Positions 11,901-25,002 are shown, counted from the stretch's first letter. The stretch is DNA of 64,000 bases from Erythroxylum novogranatense (GCA_029891385.1 CM057228.1:64362523-64426522); one strand, 5' to 3'. A program made the numbers and translations. The notes: generated by a model not told the origin, from the sequence alone.

Positions 11901-13033
11901 AATTTAACCACAAATTTATCAAGACATTTACTTGAGTAATTAATCCCAATTGGAAGCACACAACATACACTATCTTCTTACTTGAATTTATCACATATGT
12001 AACATTATTCAAACATCAAAATCAATCCAAAAACAATCCAAAACATGTTAATCATTCATCTTTTACCAATCATCAATCAATCAAAGAAGCAACATACCCA
12101 TACAATCCTACCACAAGCTTTATGAAATTAATTCAAAATTAATCACAATAAATGCTTCTAACTACCAATTAAAGAACGCAATACAAAATTCTCACCTAAA
12201 CAAGCTTTAAATCTTCAATCTTCCACTAACTCACCGAATCCCCTCCTTCCCTTCTCTCACACAAAAATCACCATATCAAGGGAGGTAGAAAACTTAAGCA
12301 TGGACACATGAAGGGAAATAGAAGAGCTTTGGTGTGGGTGGGGATTAACAAGAAGAAGAAGAAGAAAAAGAAGAAGAAGAAACCATCGAAGAAGCAAGGA
12401 GAAGAGGCTACGGATGGGAGGTAGAAATTGGAGTAAAAAGTGATTTTTTTAACTCATTTAGGGAGAGTGTCGTGGAACTAAGCCTCTTAGGTTAATTTAA
12501 TAATCTTTAAGCCTAAGACTAAGTAGGCAAGTGACATATGTCACTTGCCAGTTGTCTTCTTCTTAGACATTTCCAATATCAATTAAATTTCTAGTCCAAT
12601 TTGTCTCCAAATTCTAATGGCTCATAGTTCATAATTCCTAAAATCATCAATCTACATTTTCAGTGTCATTGGTCAGTCATTTTCGGTACCGAAAACCAAA
12701 TCAGTCTTTCACTTGTCAATTTTTCCGGTCTGGAAAGGTATCCTGAAAAATTTCAGAAAAATTTCTAAAAGTCCCTAAAAATGGAAAACACACCTAGATC
12801 ACTCCAGATCAATTTTTCAAACACAATTATCACATCAATCTCACAAAATTGCAGTTAGACATATATGCCGGGAAATGTCATGAATGCATGTACAATCATG
12901 TGCATATACAAAAATTACCATTCATATAAATATAGAGGCTATAAGATGCATGTGCATGTCGAGATATATTTAAACATTCCTAACCCGTCCCAAATGACCA
13001 AATTACCCTTCCCATCGGTGATGCGATGTTACA
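8955..13033 (-). repeat. Element A 3' LTR (left copy)
   Basis: 4,079 bp. On the minus strand it starts TGTAACATCGCATCACCG at 13033 and ends GGGGGTGCTACA at 8955. It contains, in sense order: a purine/pyrimidine-rich GAAGAAGAAG leader-like stretch (12340-12420), an array of degenerate modules (about 10480-11560), the conserved block ending in GTGAGTAACC (plus 9976-9985), short hairpins (9620-9690), the AACCATC/GATGGTT hairpin (about 9385-9400) and an acceptor-like TTTTTCAG (plus 9337-9344). The small open frames on it are not genes. Confidence 0.9.
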
Positions 13034-13060
13034 ATTGTCCCCTCCTAATAAAAATTTCAT
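13034..13060 (-). other. Element A polypurine tract
   Basis: On the minus strand the sequence TTATTAGGAGGGGACAAT immediately precedes the 3' LTR TGTAACATC. This is the plus-strand primer of reverse transcription. It overlaps the end of the pol frame, as in other chromoviruses. Confidence 0.8.
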
Positions 13061-14513
13061 CCTCAAAATTCTTATCTGCTTGGTCGAACAGGTGAGGATA
13101 CTGTCTCCTCATATGCTCCTCGGTCTACCATGTTGCTTCCTCGGTTGAGTGGTTCCTCCATAGGACTTTCTCCAATGGAATAGCCCAGTTCCTCAACTGT
13201 TTAACCCTTGATCCTACAATCTAGACCGGCTCTTCAACATAGCTCAAATTGCTAGCTACCTCAATCTCCTGAGCCGGTATCACATGTATCGGATCTAATT
13301 GGTACTGTCGGAGCATACTGACATGGAAGACATTATTCAGCTGAGACATCTCACTCGGTAAGGCCAGCTTATAGGCCAAAGGTCCTATACTCTTAATCAT
13401 CTCATATGGACCAATGTACCTAGGGCTTAACTTGCCCTTCTTACCGAATCTCAACACTCCTCTCCATGGTGACACTCTAAGGAAAACTCTCTCTCCCACA
13501 TTATACTCCATCTCCCTCTTCTGTCTATCCTGAGCTGCTTTTATTCGGCTCTGGATCAATTTTACCTTATCCACTGTATCCTGAATCAGCTCTGGACCCT
13601 CAATCATCCCCTCACCTTCTTCATCCCAATATAGAGGTGATCAACACTGTCTTCCATATAAAGCCTCATATGGTGCCATCCCGATGCTACTGTGATAGTG
13701 ATTGTTATAGGCAAACTCAATTAAGGCCAAATACTGATCCCATGCTCCTCTAAACTCCAATACACACGCACGAGGCATATCCTCAATAGTCTTAATCGTC
13801 CTCTCACTCTGCCCATCTGTTTGAGAATGAAATGTTATGCTAAAATTCAATCTGGTACCCATAGTAGACTGTAGACTCTTCCAGAACCTCAAGGTAAATC
13901 TGGGATCCCGATCAGACACTATATACAATGGAACCCCATGCAGTCTCACTATCTCAATCACATACTTCTGGGCTAACTAATCAAGAGAATTGTTTTCCCT
14001 CAATGGCAAGAAATGGGCCGATTTAGTTAACCGGTCCATTATGACCCAAATAGCATCATGCTGCCTCGGCGTCTTAGGCAACCCCATAATGAAATCCATA
14101 GTAATTCGTTCCCATTTTCACTCAGGAATGGGCAACGAATGAAGCTTCCCTACTGGAGCCTGGTGCTCAGCTTTAACCTGCTGGCACGTCATACATCTGG
14201 AGACATATTCTGCCACCTGCTTCTTCATGCTAGGCCACCAAAAATGCTGCTTTAAAGTGTTATACATGTTGGTAGTACCAGAATGCATAGCATAGGCAGC
14301 CATATGTGCTTCCTCCAGAATCTCTCGCCTCAAATCATCCACATCAGGCACACATAACCTCTTCCCTAACCATAATGTCCCATTTCTCAACTCAAATTCA
14401 GAATTCAGATCAGACTTCACTTTCTCAATCAATTTCACCATAGCAGGATCCTTGTCCTGAACCCTCCTGATCCTATCATGTAGCATCAGTCTGAGCTTTA
14501 GAGTGGCTACCAA
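13040..14513 (-). pseudogene. Element A integrase with chromodomain remnant (broken)
   Basis: Sense order on the minus strand: an HHCC zinc-binding part (AHMAAYAMHSGTTNMYNTLK...CMTCQQVKAEHQAP, 14160-14330), then the catalytic core with MDFIMGLP, SDRDPRF and TDGQSERTIKTIEDM carrying the D, D and E residues, then the gypsy C-terminal GPYEMIKSIGPLAYKLALP and NVFHVSMLR segments. The tail VKQLRNWAIPLEKVLWRN...EEATW...YPHLF resembles the chromodomain-type end of Tekay integrases, thought to target heterochromatin. In-frame stops occur at 14118 (TGA for Trp), 13977 (TAG for Gln), 13641 (TGA for Arg) and near 13218. The protein would insert the cDNA into host DNA if intact. Confidence 0.85.
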
Positions 14514-14521
14514 AGCTCCAG

Positions 14522-15313
14522 ATTCAACTGAACATTCAAAGCCCTTAACTGAATCAAATTAGGCAATCTCAATACCTGAATCTGAGCTGCAATGATGTGA
14601 GACTTCCTGCTCAAAGCATCTGCCACCACATTAGCCTTCCCTGGGTGGTACTCAATCGTACAATCATAGTCCTTCAGCAGCTCTATCCATCTCCTCTACC
14701 TCAAATTCAACTCTCTCTGACTCAGCAGATACCTCAAACTCTTATGATCAGTGTAAATCTGAAATGTCTCACCATATAAGTAATGTCTCCAAATCTTCAG
14801 GGAAAAAACAACTGCAGCTAACTCCAAATCATGCACTGGATAATTTACCTCATGAGACCTCAACTGTCTCGAGGCATAGGCAATCACTCTACCATGCTGC
14901 ATCAAAACACACCCTAATCCCTGATGGGAAGCATAACTATACACCTCATAACCTCCAGTCCCAGATGGAATAGCTAACACCGGTGCAGTGGTCAACCAAT
15001 GTTTCAGCTCCTCAAAGCTCTTCTGGCACTCCTCAGTCCATCTGAATGATGCATTCTTCCTCAGAAGTTTTATCAGAGGGGCTGAGATCAATGAAAACCC
15101 CTCGACAAACCTCCGGTAATAACCGGCCAATCCTAGGAAACTCCGAATCTCAGACACATTTCTAGGAGCTTCCCACTTCATCACTGCCTCAATCTTAGTA
15201 GGATCGACCTGAATATCCTCTCCGGTCACTATGTGGCCCAGAAACACCACCTCATCCAACCAAAATTCACACTTACTGAATTTGGCATATAGCTGCTTCT
15301 CCCTCATAAGCTA
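14522..15313 (-). pseudogene. Element A RNase H and RT connection (broken)
   Basis: Follows the RT across a TAG at 15311 (Gln codon expected). Visible are [19 protein letters not shown], the RT thumb/connection, then RNase H with [12 protein letters not shown] and the end motif ADALSR at about 14610-14630. The first RNase H catalytic Asp, expected in a DAS motif, is Tyr here ([14 protein letters not shown]). A TAG at 14696 replaces Gln, and the frame shifts near 14510 before integrase. RNase H degrades the RNA template during cDNA synthesis. With the Asp lost this copy could not work. Confidence 0.85.
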
Positions 15314-16045
15314 CAAAACCACCCTTAAATGCTCAGCATGCTCCTGTCTACTCCTCGAATACACCAATATGTCATCAATGAACACAATAACAAACTGATC
15401 TAGGTAGGGTTGAAAGACCTTATTCATCAAGGCCATAAAAGCTGCTGGGGCATTAGTCAACCCGAACGGCACCACCAAAAACTCAAAATGCCCATACCTA
15501 CTCCTGAAGGCACTCTTAGGCACATCATCCTCTGCTATCTTCAGCTGATAATACCCTGACCTCAGATCCAGCTTAGTGAACACCTGAGCTCCTAACAACT
15601 GATCAAACAAGTCATCGATCCTAGGCAGTGGATACTTATTCTTCACTGTCACCCGATTCAGCTGCCTGTAATCGATGCACAATCTCAGAGTCCCATCCTT
15701 CTTCTTCACAAACAATACCGGAGCTCCCTAAGGTGAGACACTGGGCTTGATAAAACCCTTCTCCAGTAACTCCTGCAACTGAGCCTTTAGCTCCCTCAGT
15801 TCCACAGGTGCCATCCTATATGGAGGTATAGATATAGGAGCAGTACCTGGAACTAAGTCAATCGTAAACTCTGTCTCCCGATCCGGCGGTAAACCCGGTA
15901 ACTCATCAGGAAACACATCTGGAAATTCCCTAACCACGGGAATATCCTGAAGCCTCTGCTCAACTCTCCTGTCAATAACATGGTCCAGATAGGCCTCACA
16001 GCCTCCCTGCATCAATCTCATGGCACTGAGGAAAGAAATCATCTA
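15311..16045 (-). pseudogene. Element A reverse transcriptase (broken by stops)
   Basis: Typical gypsy [19 protein letters not shown] at the N-end, [31 protein letters not shown], the first catalytic Asp in [23 protein letters not shown], and the active-site FIDDILVYS with both Asp residues kept. Stops at 16043 (TAG for Trp, before MISFL) and 15728 (TAG for Trp in SPWGAP) split it. The catalytic residues look intact, so damage is confined to nonsense changes. It lies between protease and RNase H in the usual Ty3/gypsy order. Confidence 0.9.
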
Positions 16046-16627
16046 GGCTGGCACTGCCTGACTAACTCCCCTGAATACTGCTCTAGGCTGACTTGGAGAC
16101 TCTAAGACAACCTCCTTGGTATAGCAGTCCATAATGGCCCTATGGGCAGTAAGCCAATCCATACCCAGAATCACATCGATCTCTCTCAAAGGTAACACTA
16201 TAAGGTCTGCTCTCAACACTGCTTGATCAATCTGGATCGAGCACCCCTTGCAGACCTCTCCCATAGTAGTAGTACTATCTAGAGGTGTACTCACCTCTAA
16301 CCCATACTGTAATATCTCTCTATCCCCATCCAATCTACATGCCAAATGTGGTGTAATAAAAGAATGTGTGGATCCTGGATCCAGTAGTGCAAATGCCTCA
16401 ATATCAGAAATGAGAAGCATACTAGCTTCTACATAAGGGGAATCCTGGGCCTCCTGCCTCGTCATGGCATAGACTCTGGCCTGGGACTGTGGTCGGCTGC
16501 CCTGACCCTCAGTCCTTACAAAGGATCCCTTAACTCTACCTCGGCCCCTCTGTCCAAATCTACCACCTCTACTCACAGATTGTAGTATTCTTGCTCGATC
16601 TCGCACTACTGATGAGATTGAGCTCAC
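16043..16627 (-). pseudogene. Element A aspartic protease region
   Basis: A 194-codon open stretch with the retropepsin-like motif LLDPGSTHSFITPHLACRL (DPG is a common variant of DSG in plant gypsy elements) and the closing motif VILGMDWLTAHRAIMDC. The N-terminal Arg/Gly-rich part continues the gag nucleocapsid. It is out of frame with the zinc knuckle upstream (a frame change near 16620). The protease would process Gag-Pol inside the particle. Confidence 0.85.
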
Positions 16628-17582
16628 ACGATGTGAGGCAATCCCTTATTTGATGATCCATGGAGCCGCATTTAAGGCAGGCTCCAGTTAATCGCCAACA
16701 CTCCCCACTATGCCTCTTGTCACAATGCTCACAAACTGGGGGAATCTGCCCTGCACCTCTACCACTACCACTTCCAGTCTGAACAAATCTCCCTCTCTGC
16801 CTATATCCAGACTGTCTAGACCCTCCATGACCTGAAAGTCCTGCTCTGGCGCTTGCTAAAACCTCTGCCAGAACTGCCCTGACTCTCACTCAGTCTCTTC
16901 CCCCTAGACCCTTGACCCATCTCTGCCTGTCTCTGTCTCATAAGCTGCTCAACTCTCACCGCAGCAGCTCTAAGCTCAATGAAGGTGCTCATATCAGATC
17001 GGGCCAATCTGGTACGAATCTCCATATTGAGACCATGCTCAAATCTCCGGCACCTATCAGCCTCAGTCGAGATCAAAGCAGTAGCATAACCTATGAGCTC
17101 GTTGAACCTCACCTCATACTCTGCCACTGTCATCCTACCCTGTCTCAGCTCCAAAAACTCCTACATCTTCATTTCCAGATACACCTTGGGCATATAATTG
17201 TCTCTAAAAGCCCTCAGGAAATCCTCTCATGTCAGTGGGCACGGCCTGGTGGAACTGCCCGGGACAGTCTTCCACCACTGATAAGTCGGGCCCTGCATAA
17301 GAGAGACTGCATAATCGAAGCGCTCATCTGAATCACAATCCATCTGGTTGAAGACTCTCTCAGTCCTCTCCAGCCACCCCTCAGCCTCGGCGTAGTGCAT
17401 CTGCTATAGAAATCTGACCCTACTTGCGTGAGTCTGTCATACCTCCTCTCCCATCTCACGGGAACTCTGGGAGGTAGCTCCTCAGATCGAGGCACCGAAG
17501 ACTCCCTACTAGCTCCGACCGATCCTTGGTCAGCTAGTTGATAAATCTGATCACCTAGAACGGATGACCTATAACAAAACAA
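16569..17582 (-). pseudogene. Element A gag with zinc knuckle (broken)
   Basis: The gag core runs in a frame that is closed by stops. From about 17405 down it reads YAEAEGWLERTERVFNQM, DERFDYAVSLMQGPTYQWW, then TGA at 17227 (Trp expected) before EDFLRAFRDNYMP, then TAG at 17161 (Gln expected) before EFLELRQGRMTVAEYEVRF. This is the Retrotrans_gag capsid domain. Farther on, a perfect CCHC knuckle CLKCGSMDHQIRDC and a degenerate one CEHCDKRHSGEC lie at about 16640-16740. Frame changes occur near 17440, 16870 and 16620. The upstream start is uncertain. Confidence 0.85.
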
Positions 17583-17660
17583 TAATCCCGATTAGTTTAT
17601 GCATTTCTCACAATAATCCAAGCCTAAATATTTGACTAGTCCCAACAGATGCCAAACCAT

Positions 17661-17672
17661 GCTCTGATACCA
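17661..17672 (-). other. Element A primer binding site
   Basis: Minus-strand TGGTATCAGAGC, complementary to initiator Met tRNA, located six bases inside the 5' LTR boundary at 17679. Confidence 0.9.
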
Positions 17673-17678
17673 CCTAAA

Positions 17679-20600
17679 TGTAGCGCCCCCTTATCATAGG
17701 GTATACATCGGGACGCCCGTAGGTCATCCCGATATATATCCTACGAAAAGGGTGCGCTACGAGCAATCACTACTGTACCTCACATGTCATCAATAATCAT
17801 AAAGCATTAATATGAAAATCACTAATTTTTGAAACCATAAATTTTTTTCTCATTTCATATCATCAAAAGCAGTAATTTACATAGCATCGCTTTTCCTTGT
17901 CATACATTACTCCAAAAAGGAAATCAAATACAAAAAACCCTAACTAGGTCATCCCTCAAAAAGTGCCAGCTGACCGACCTGTGAGCCATAACTTCTCTTG
18001 CCTACTCGATCTACACGACAGGAAAAGTCTCTCTGGAACTACGAGTCTACTCTCTCGATCCTGAAAAATAATTTGCAATTTTGGGTGAGTTTGCGAACAA
18101 AGTGAGGAACCATCATCGATGGTTCACCCAGTTCATGCAATATACAAGCAGATCACATTTATTTCACAATAATCCATTCAGAAGTGCCACATGACTATTC
18201 ACATGGGCACAAAGCAATTTACTTTTCACCCAATCAAAGACATTCAATCAAATGCATATGTAATGCGTATGTGACCCTTTTTTCAATTTATTACGTTGTT
18301 GTGACCGAGCGCCTAAACTGTCTCAATAAGGGCGCATTAATCCGTGAGCCTGAGGCTCTGTATCACTGTGGGCTCGAGGCCCAAATACGTTGAGCTTTAA
18401 GCTCTCGGTGGCTGCTCCGGTCACAACTGTCCGTTACTGATCATACATTTATGCATGGAATGCATATGTCAAATTAAAACAAAGCCAACATCATAGTTGA
18501 TCCCAAATTAACACATTCACACAAATGGTTCACAATCAATCACATTCAAATCACATATATCAAGTAGGGCACTCCTATGTCAGTATCTCCCAGTACATCG
18601 GACACCTTCGGTCTAAAATTCAAGCATAAACAAACGCAAGGCCCACCATTATTCTCCACAGTGTTATAAGTACGAAATTATAAACAATTAATAATTGAGG
18701 AATCATCTAGGTTAATCACCAAATAGCTTCCGAGCTAATGTCGGGAAGTCTCGGCAATGTCCGTGGGATGACGTTCCAACAGTGCCTCTATAACATTCAA
18801 AATATTCACATGTTACCAAATGCACAATTAGAAATATTAAATAATGCACATGTAGCAATTTAGATGTGTACAATGCATGTTCGTGACATTTTCGGTAACA
18901 TTCTATAATTCGCATCACAAAATATTTCCCTATGTCTTAGGAACCTATAGACACCAGAATTACTCAATTTGGATCTCTATAGGTCCGGATATTGCCAAAA
19001 TTTAAGTAATTCTCTCACTTGGATTTAATCCCTAAATCTCAATTAAATCCCACAAAGTCCACAATTCTACATGGAGAGGTAGATAATTATCTTATGAATC
19101 CGACGCCTCTAGAATTAGGTCAATCGGAGGTCAGATGACGAAGATATAATCAAAAGAAGCTTTAGGACAAAACAAAAGATAAGAGAGTTTGCACTATTTC
19201 CCTCTCTTCGACCATCTGAATTTCTAACATGCATAACTCTTTACACACTTATCCAAAAATTACAAAGAAGATCTAATTGGAAAGATAACAAGAAACCTTA
19301 CAAGTTCCATGAAGGGCTCACAAACCAATTTCACCTCTAAGGGTGCCAAAAACTACTACAAAGATACTGCCCATAAATGACCATATGAACAGTAACTGTG
19401 TCCTTCCAATCCTCATAACTTCTTACTCATAACTCCAAATAAGGTACATTATACACCATTAGAAAGCTCTAAACATTTTCTACAATCTTCAAGTAGACTC
19501 CCCAATCCAATTCAATCTATAAAGGGTTAAAAACACAAACAAATTTTCTGCCCAATGAAACAGTAAAACTACCATATATACAGTAACTGCACTCTACTAA
19601 AAATCCTATCTTCCCATTCCTTATGCCAAAAATTCGAAGATATAAGTCAAAAGAAAGATCAAAACATGTTCTACAAGTTTCATGAATAACTTGGAAGCAA
19701 ATTCAATCTCTAAATAAATCAATTTCTCAATCCAAGTTTCTGCCCAGATATGTCATCCTCAACAGCAACACATTCTTCCAAAATTCATAACTTTCCAACC
19801 CATTGTCGAAAAATTTCATACCATATAGAAATAAAATGCTCAGACAATATACTACAATTCTCAAGAATGTCTTCAAAGCAAATTCCCATTCAAACTAGGT
19901 CAAATCCTCTCACTAACGTGGCTGTCCTGTTAGAATTTAAGAAATCAGCATTTAACCCAAACCATAACAAAACTTTATAAATTTATATCTAACAATCCTT
20001 ACATCCAAAATTAGCATAAAATACCTCATTAGAAAGCTACAACAATACTATACAACTTTCCAGAAGGTCACTTGAGCCAATTTCACCTTTAATATTTCCA
20101 AATATATATCAGAACACAAAAAGCACAAAACCTATACACATAAAGCATTTACACACCAAAACACATTTTGGCTGAATTACCACATGAACATTAACAGACC
20201 ATAACTTTCATTACACACATCAAAAAATATCATACTTTGTGGCATTAGAAAGCTAACAAGTAAATTCTTCAACTTTCATCAAGACCAATTTCACAAAATC
20301 TGTCTCCTATATCCTAGGAAAATTCTCAAAGTTTTAGATCTTCAATAATGGAACCAAAATCTGGATACTATTCATCCAGCACACATATCTCAACTTCCAA
20401 GCAAAATTCAAAGCTCTTTAAGCCATAATTGAGCAGAACTTCCTTCATACGAATTGTGGCCATACTTCTTAAGTTTAATTTAAACAAACCTCAACTCAAT
20501 AGCATAACCACATCAAAAGTTATAAACAAATAACTCAAACATGTACAAGTTCCATTTTCCAGATTTCAACCAAAACTCTACTCCTTTCATGCAAGCATCA

Positions 20601-21748
20601 ATACCACATCAATAACCATCCCATTTAACCAAGAATTTAACCACAAATTTATCAAGACATTTACTTGAGTAATTAATCCCAATTGGAAGCGCACAACATA
20701 TACCATCTTGTTACTTGAATTTATCACTTATGTAATATTATTCAAGCATCAAAATCAATCCAAAACCAATCCAAAACATGTTAATCATTCATCTTTTACC
20801 AATCATCAATCAATCAAAGAAGCAACATACCCATACAATCCTACCACAAGCTTTATGAAATTAATTCACAATTAATCACAATAAATGCTTCTAACTACCA
20901 ATTAAAGAACAAAATACAAAATTCTCACCTAAACAAGCTTTAAATCTTCAATCTTCCACTAACTCACCAAATCCCCTCCTTCCCTTCTCTCACACAACAA
21001 TCACCATATCAAGGGAGGTAGAAAACTTAAGCATGGACACATGAATGGAAATATAAGAGCTTTGGTGTGGGTGAAGATTAACAAGAAGAAGCAAAAGAAA
21101 CCATCGAAGAAGCAAGGAGAAGAGGCTACGGATGGGAGGAAGAAATTGGCATAAAAAGTGATTTTTTAACTCATTTAGGGAGAGTGTCGTGAAACTAAGC
21201 CTCTTAGGTTAATTTAATAACCTTTAAGCCTAAGACTAAGTAGGCAAGTGACATTTGTCACTTGCCACTTGTCTTCTTCTTAGATATTTCCAATCTCAAT
21301 TAAATTTCTAGTCCAATTTGTCTCCAAATTCCAATGGCTCAAAGTTCATAATTCCTAAAATCATGAATCTACATTTCCAGTGTCATTGGACAGTCATTTT
21401 CGGTACCAAAAACCAAATCCGTCTGTCACTTGTCAATTTTTCGGTCCGAAAAGTTATCTTGAAAAATTTCAGAAAAATTCCTAAAAGTCCCTAAAAATGG
21501 AAAACACACCTAGATCACTCCAGATCAATTTTTCAAACACAATTATCACATAAATCTCACAAATTTGCATTTAGACACATATGCTGGGAAATGTCATGAA
21601 TGCATGTACAATCATGTGCATATACAAAAATTACCATTCATATAAATATAGAGGCTATAAGATGCATGTGCATGCCGAGATATATTTAAACATTCCTAAC
21701 CCGTCCCAAATGACCAAATTATCCTTCCCATCGGTGATGGATGTTACA
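17679..21748 (-). repeat. Element A 5' LTR (right copy)
   Basis: 4,070 bp, collinear with 8955-13033. It ends at 21748 (TGTAACATCC on the minus strand), next to the right GTTTA duplication at 21749. The donor-like GTGAGT seen in the left LTR is GTGATT here (18713-18718), and the TGAGTT hairpin arm is also damaged near 18090-18100. So the two LTRs have decayed independently. Confidence 0.9.
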
Positions 21749-21753
21749 GTTTA

Positions 21754-24700
21754 TGCCCAATTTGTATGATTTGGGGTTTTTAGAAATTGTTGATTTAGAA
21801 GGCTTGAAATTATGATGAGTTTGTGAATTCTTAAGTTAATTTTGAGGATTATGATTTTTATGATGTTGAATTTGGATGTTTATGGCTTAGGAAAATTTAA
21901 ATTGGAGGAAAGAAAAAAGGCTTTGGAGAATTCAAGTGTGGATCAAGTTTCTAGCATGGAATTGAGGTGGGTAGCATATTTATATTTCAATTTGTAAGCT
22001 ATTTATGAATTTTTGAAAATTAAAGAAAGCAAAAATTGGGTTTTTAATAAATTATCGTTTATGTAAATGTTTGAAAAATGATGATTAATGTTTGAAATTA
22101 TGATTTTCGAATGATTAAAATTATTGTTTTAAAATGTTTTTGATAAATTGGAAAAAAATTATCTGAAATTCTTTATTTATGAATGAATTGATAATTGTGA
22201 CATTCATTGATTTTTGAATGTTTTGATAAAATTGAATCATTGTGTTTGAATGTTTTAATAATTGCTAAATGTTGCATTCTTGAATGTTTGAGAATGTGTT
22301 ACATTATGTGAATTGGATTGAAGTTGTGACATTTGAATGAATTTGTGTTTGATTAGAACATGAGTATAAGATTTTAGATTTTTTTAAAAAGGTGCCTCCG
22401 GGCATTTTGATTTCAAGTATGAAAGGTGTTATATGGGTATGTATTTTTGTTCGGTTGATTGTTGATGATGAAGTAGAATTTGAGGAATGTATTTAGAGAT
22501 ATTTTGAGGTTAATTCATGTGGAAAGTGAAGGTAGAAAAGGATGAATGAGTAATTTGGGGTTGCTGCCATTCTGAGATAGTTTTAGGGATTATTTGAAAT
22601 TGTTTTGGAGTTGGGAGATTGAGGATGATGGAGATTGAAGTGGTTTTGTGCAGGTATATGAAGTTTGGATGAGAAAATTGAAGATTGGCTAGTTGAATTT
22701 TTAAAGGAGGTGCTGTCAAAATTTTTGCAAAATTTGATAGAAACTTCGCTTAGGTTTTAGACCCTCTTAGAACTTGAATTGGATTGGGGGGTCTTTTGGA
22801 AGTTTGTAGCATATGTTTATATCTTTCCATAGAGGCATGATATGCCTTGTTTTGAGTTAGGAATAAGAAGTTATAAAGTTTGAAACATTGCTGTTACTGT
22901 TCACAGATACTGTTCCATTGGTCATTCTAGGCAGCAACTTTGAACAAGTTTTTACCCCTTTTAATGGTTGAATTGATTTTTGCTCCCTCATGAAATTTTT
23001 AAAGCATCTTTTCATCTTTCCATTGAGGTATAGTATGCAAATGTTGGACTTAGGATTAAGAAGTTATAAGGTTTGGAGAAATGCAGTTACTATTTATGCT
23101 GTCATTGTGGGCAAAAACTTTAAGTGAAGTGTTGTCCCTCATAGAGTTAGAATTTGACCAAAAGTTCTTCTTGAAGATTGTAGTTCATATTTAGAGCTTT
23201 CCATTGGTATATAAATTGTCACTTTTGGACTTAGGATTAAGAAGTTATGAGGTTGGAAAAAAAAGATTGTTAAATGATGAAATATGACTTCACATGAAGA
23301 AGAAAATGATTTGAGGCTTGAGTGGAATTGAAAATGTCCTTTTGAAATTGAAGTTGCTTTGAAATTTTCGATTGATTAAATTTATTGCATTTGGAATGAT
23401 TTTAAGAAATTATCATTCACTATGTTTGAAGTATATAAGAAATGTCTACAATGATTAAATTCAATATTTTGAATGATTTGATAAAATCGCTCTAGGTGTG
23501 GCATTTCTGTGTTTGGAATAATTGAGAATTGATATGGGTAATTATGTGAAATTGTAAATGTCAATTTGTTTGATATGTCATAATATGAAAACAAAGTTTT
23601 TGAAATATGCCTTCGAGCGTTCCGAGTTTCAAGTATGAATTATGTGTTATGTGGGTTTGGTTAGGTCCCATAAGATAGAGTCAGTGCACTGTCTTGTTTT
23701 GAAAGGCTTCTCCCGCCTGCCCGCTAGTGGCACTGGAGCTCCGATTTCGGACTCCCTTAAGTTCACTATTTGCCTGACAGGACCGCTATCTTTGGATCAG
23801 GCAAGATTTTCCGTTGGACGAAACCAAACCATTCTAAAATGTTTTGTGCTTTTTGGTTTATTTATAACGTGATGCATTAATATATGCTTGCATTCTTTTT
23901 TTCGATTATACTTATGAATCTTGAAAAGTTTTGGAATTTTTGAGGAATGAAAATTTTGAGGTTTGAAATTGTGAAAAGTTTGAAAATTTCAGTATAAATG
24001 TTTTAAAAAGTGTAAAGGAAATAAGTTTTTGAAGAAATAATTTTTGCTTATTTTTCAATTTATAAATATGTTATCCATAAGCTATTTCAGCTCACCCCCT
24101 TTCATCCCCATCTTCAGGTATTCGAGCGGGAGATCGGATGGAAGACGGTGAAGTCATTAGTTCGACTTTTGCATGTTTTGTAATATGTATAATTTTGGAT
24201 TTTGATATTTAGATTGAAGTATGGATATGGATATGAATGATGTCTTTATGTATGATTTTGGAATTGGATTATGTAAGTAAATTATGGATTGTATATAAAT
24301 GTGAATGTGGTTGAGATTGGATATGATTATGTTTTGGGTTCCAGACGAGAGGTCCTAGGATATTGATTGATGATTGAGAATATTGAAGTGTTTAGGCCTA
24401 GACTTGTGTTTGTTATGCTGGGATTCCGAACAGGAGGTCCGATGAAATGTGTGTGGGTTGTTTTGGTTTATAGAAGTGTGTTTCGCTATTTGCAGATTTT
24501 TGGGTTGTTGAAAATGCAGCCGTTATGTTGCCAAAATTTTTATGGCAAAGAAGGAATAGGAATTAGAATAAGATTTTCGTTCAAAGATGAAATTTTGGGA
24601 TATGTATGATTTGTTTAATAAGAATTTTATGAATTGAAAATTGCTTGAGGATGTATTTTAAGAAATGGAAATAATATGGATTGGTTTTGATTTGAATATG

Positions 24701-25002
24701 TTGAATAAAGAATGAATCAGTAAGAAAAAAAAAGTTTATACCGCATTTCGGTTTGGTTTAGTCTTAGGGTTTCCAGCGCAACGCTACTCTTTTCTAAAGT
24801 TTTTGTTCGCGGATGTCGGATATTCATTTCTCTTTCGATTCCTTTGTTCCGCAATTTGTTATCTGACTTGTTCGATTCAATTTGAATTTTATTCCGTCGA
24901 TTCGCTTTTGACACTTCCGCTTATGACTTCCGATCCGATTTGTTTTCCGCTTTGTTCTTCGTTTTCCGTTCTTTATTTTTCGGTTAGGATCAGGTCCCAA
25001 CA
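21754..25002 (+). repeat. Element B 3' LTR, second part
   Basis: Continues the LTR after element A. It holds modules at about 22780-22880, 22975-23080 and 23165-23260, an exact stem TTGCCTGA/TCAGGCAA at about 23766-23801 that is absent from the 5' LTR, the ATCCATAAGC...GCTCACCCCC motif near 24075-24100, and the terminus CAGGTCCCAACA at 25002. The open frames 23642-23872 and 24367-24609 show no homology I recognise. Confidence 0.8.

Larger units (their letters stand above)
8955..21748 (-). mobile_element. Element A: complete Tekay-like Ty3/gypsy chromovirus (12.8 kb)
   Basis: Full-length minus-strand element with two LTRs (8955-13033 and 17679-21748), a 4,645-bp interior with gag-PR-RT-RH-IN in gypsy order, PBS and PPT. 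It is flanked by the 5-bp duplication GTTTA (8950-8954 and 21749-21753) inside the element B LTR. Long LTRs and a C-terminal integrase tail ending ...YPHLFDQADKNFEDEI suggest the Tekay/Del chromovirus lineage (inference from family features). The two LTRs differ at about nine places in the first ~175 aligned bases I compared by eye, so insertion is not very recent. Several stops and a few frameshifts make it non-functional. Confidence 0.9.
4011..25002 (+). mobile_element. Element B: long-LTR, almost empty gypsy-type element
   Basis: A plus-strand LTR element made of a 5' LTR (left part replaced by the SIRE insertion), a primer binding site at 6378, a 542-bp non-coding interior, a polypurine tract ending at 6915, and a 3' LTR beginning TGTTGGACCCC at 6916 and ending ...GTCCCAACA at 25002. 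The 3' LTR is interrupted by element A. Joined, the 3' LTR is about 5.29 kb. Ends TGTTGG/CCAACA, the Met primer site and the peptide-like NFEDEILLRGG next to the polypurine tract fit a Ty3/gypsy chromovirus derivative. With no gag or pol it would need proteins supplied by another element (large retrotransposon derivative type). The left target duplication is outside the window. Confidence 0.75.

Noticed and set aside
16912..17331. 139-codon plus-strand open frame opposite element A gag
   Set aside because: It is antisense to a clear Retrotrans_gag sequence and has no domain character.
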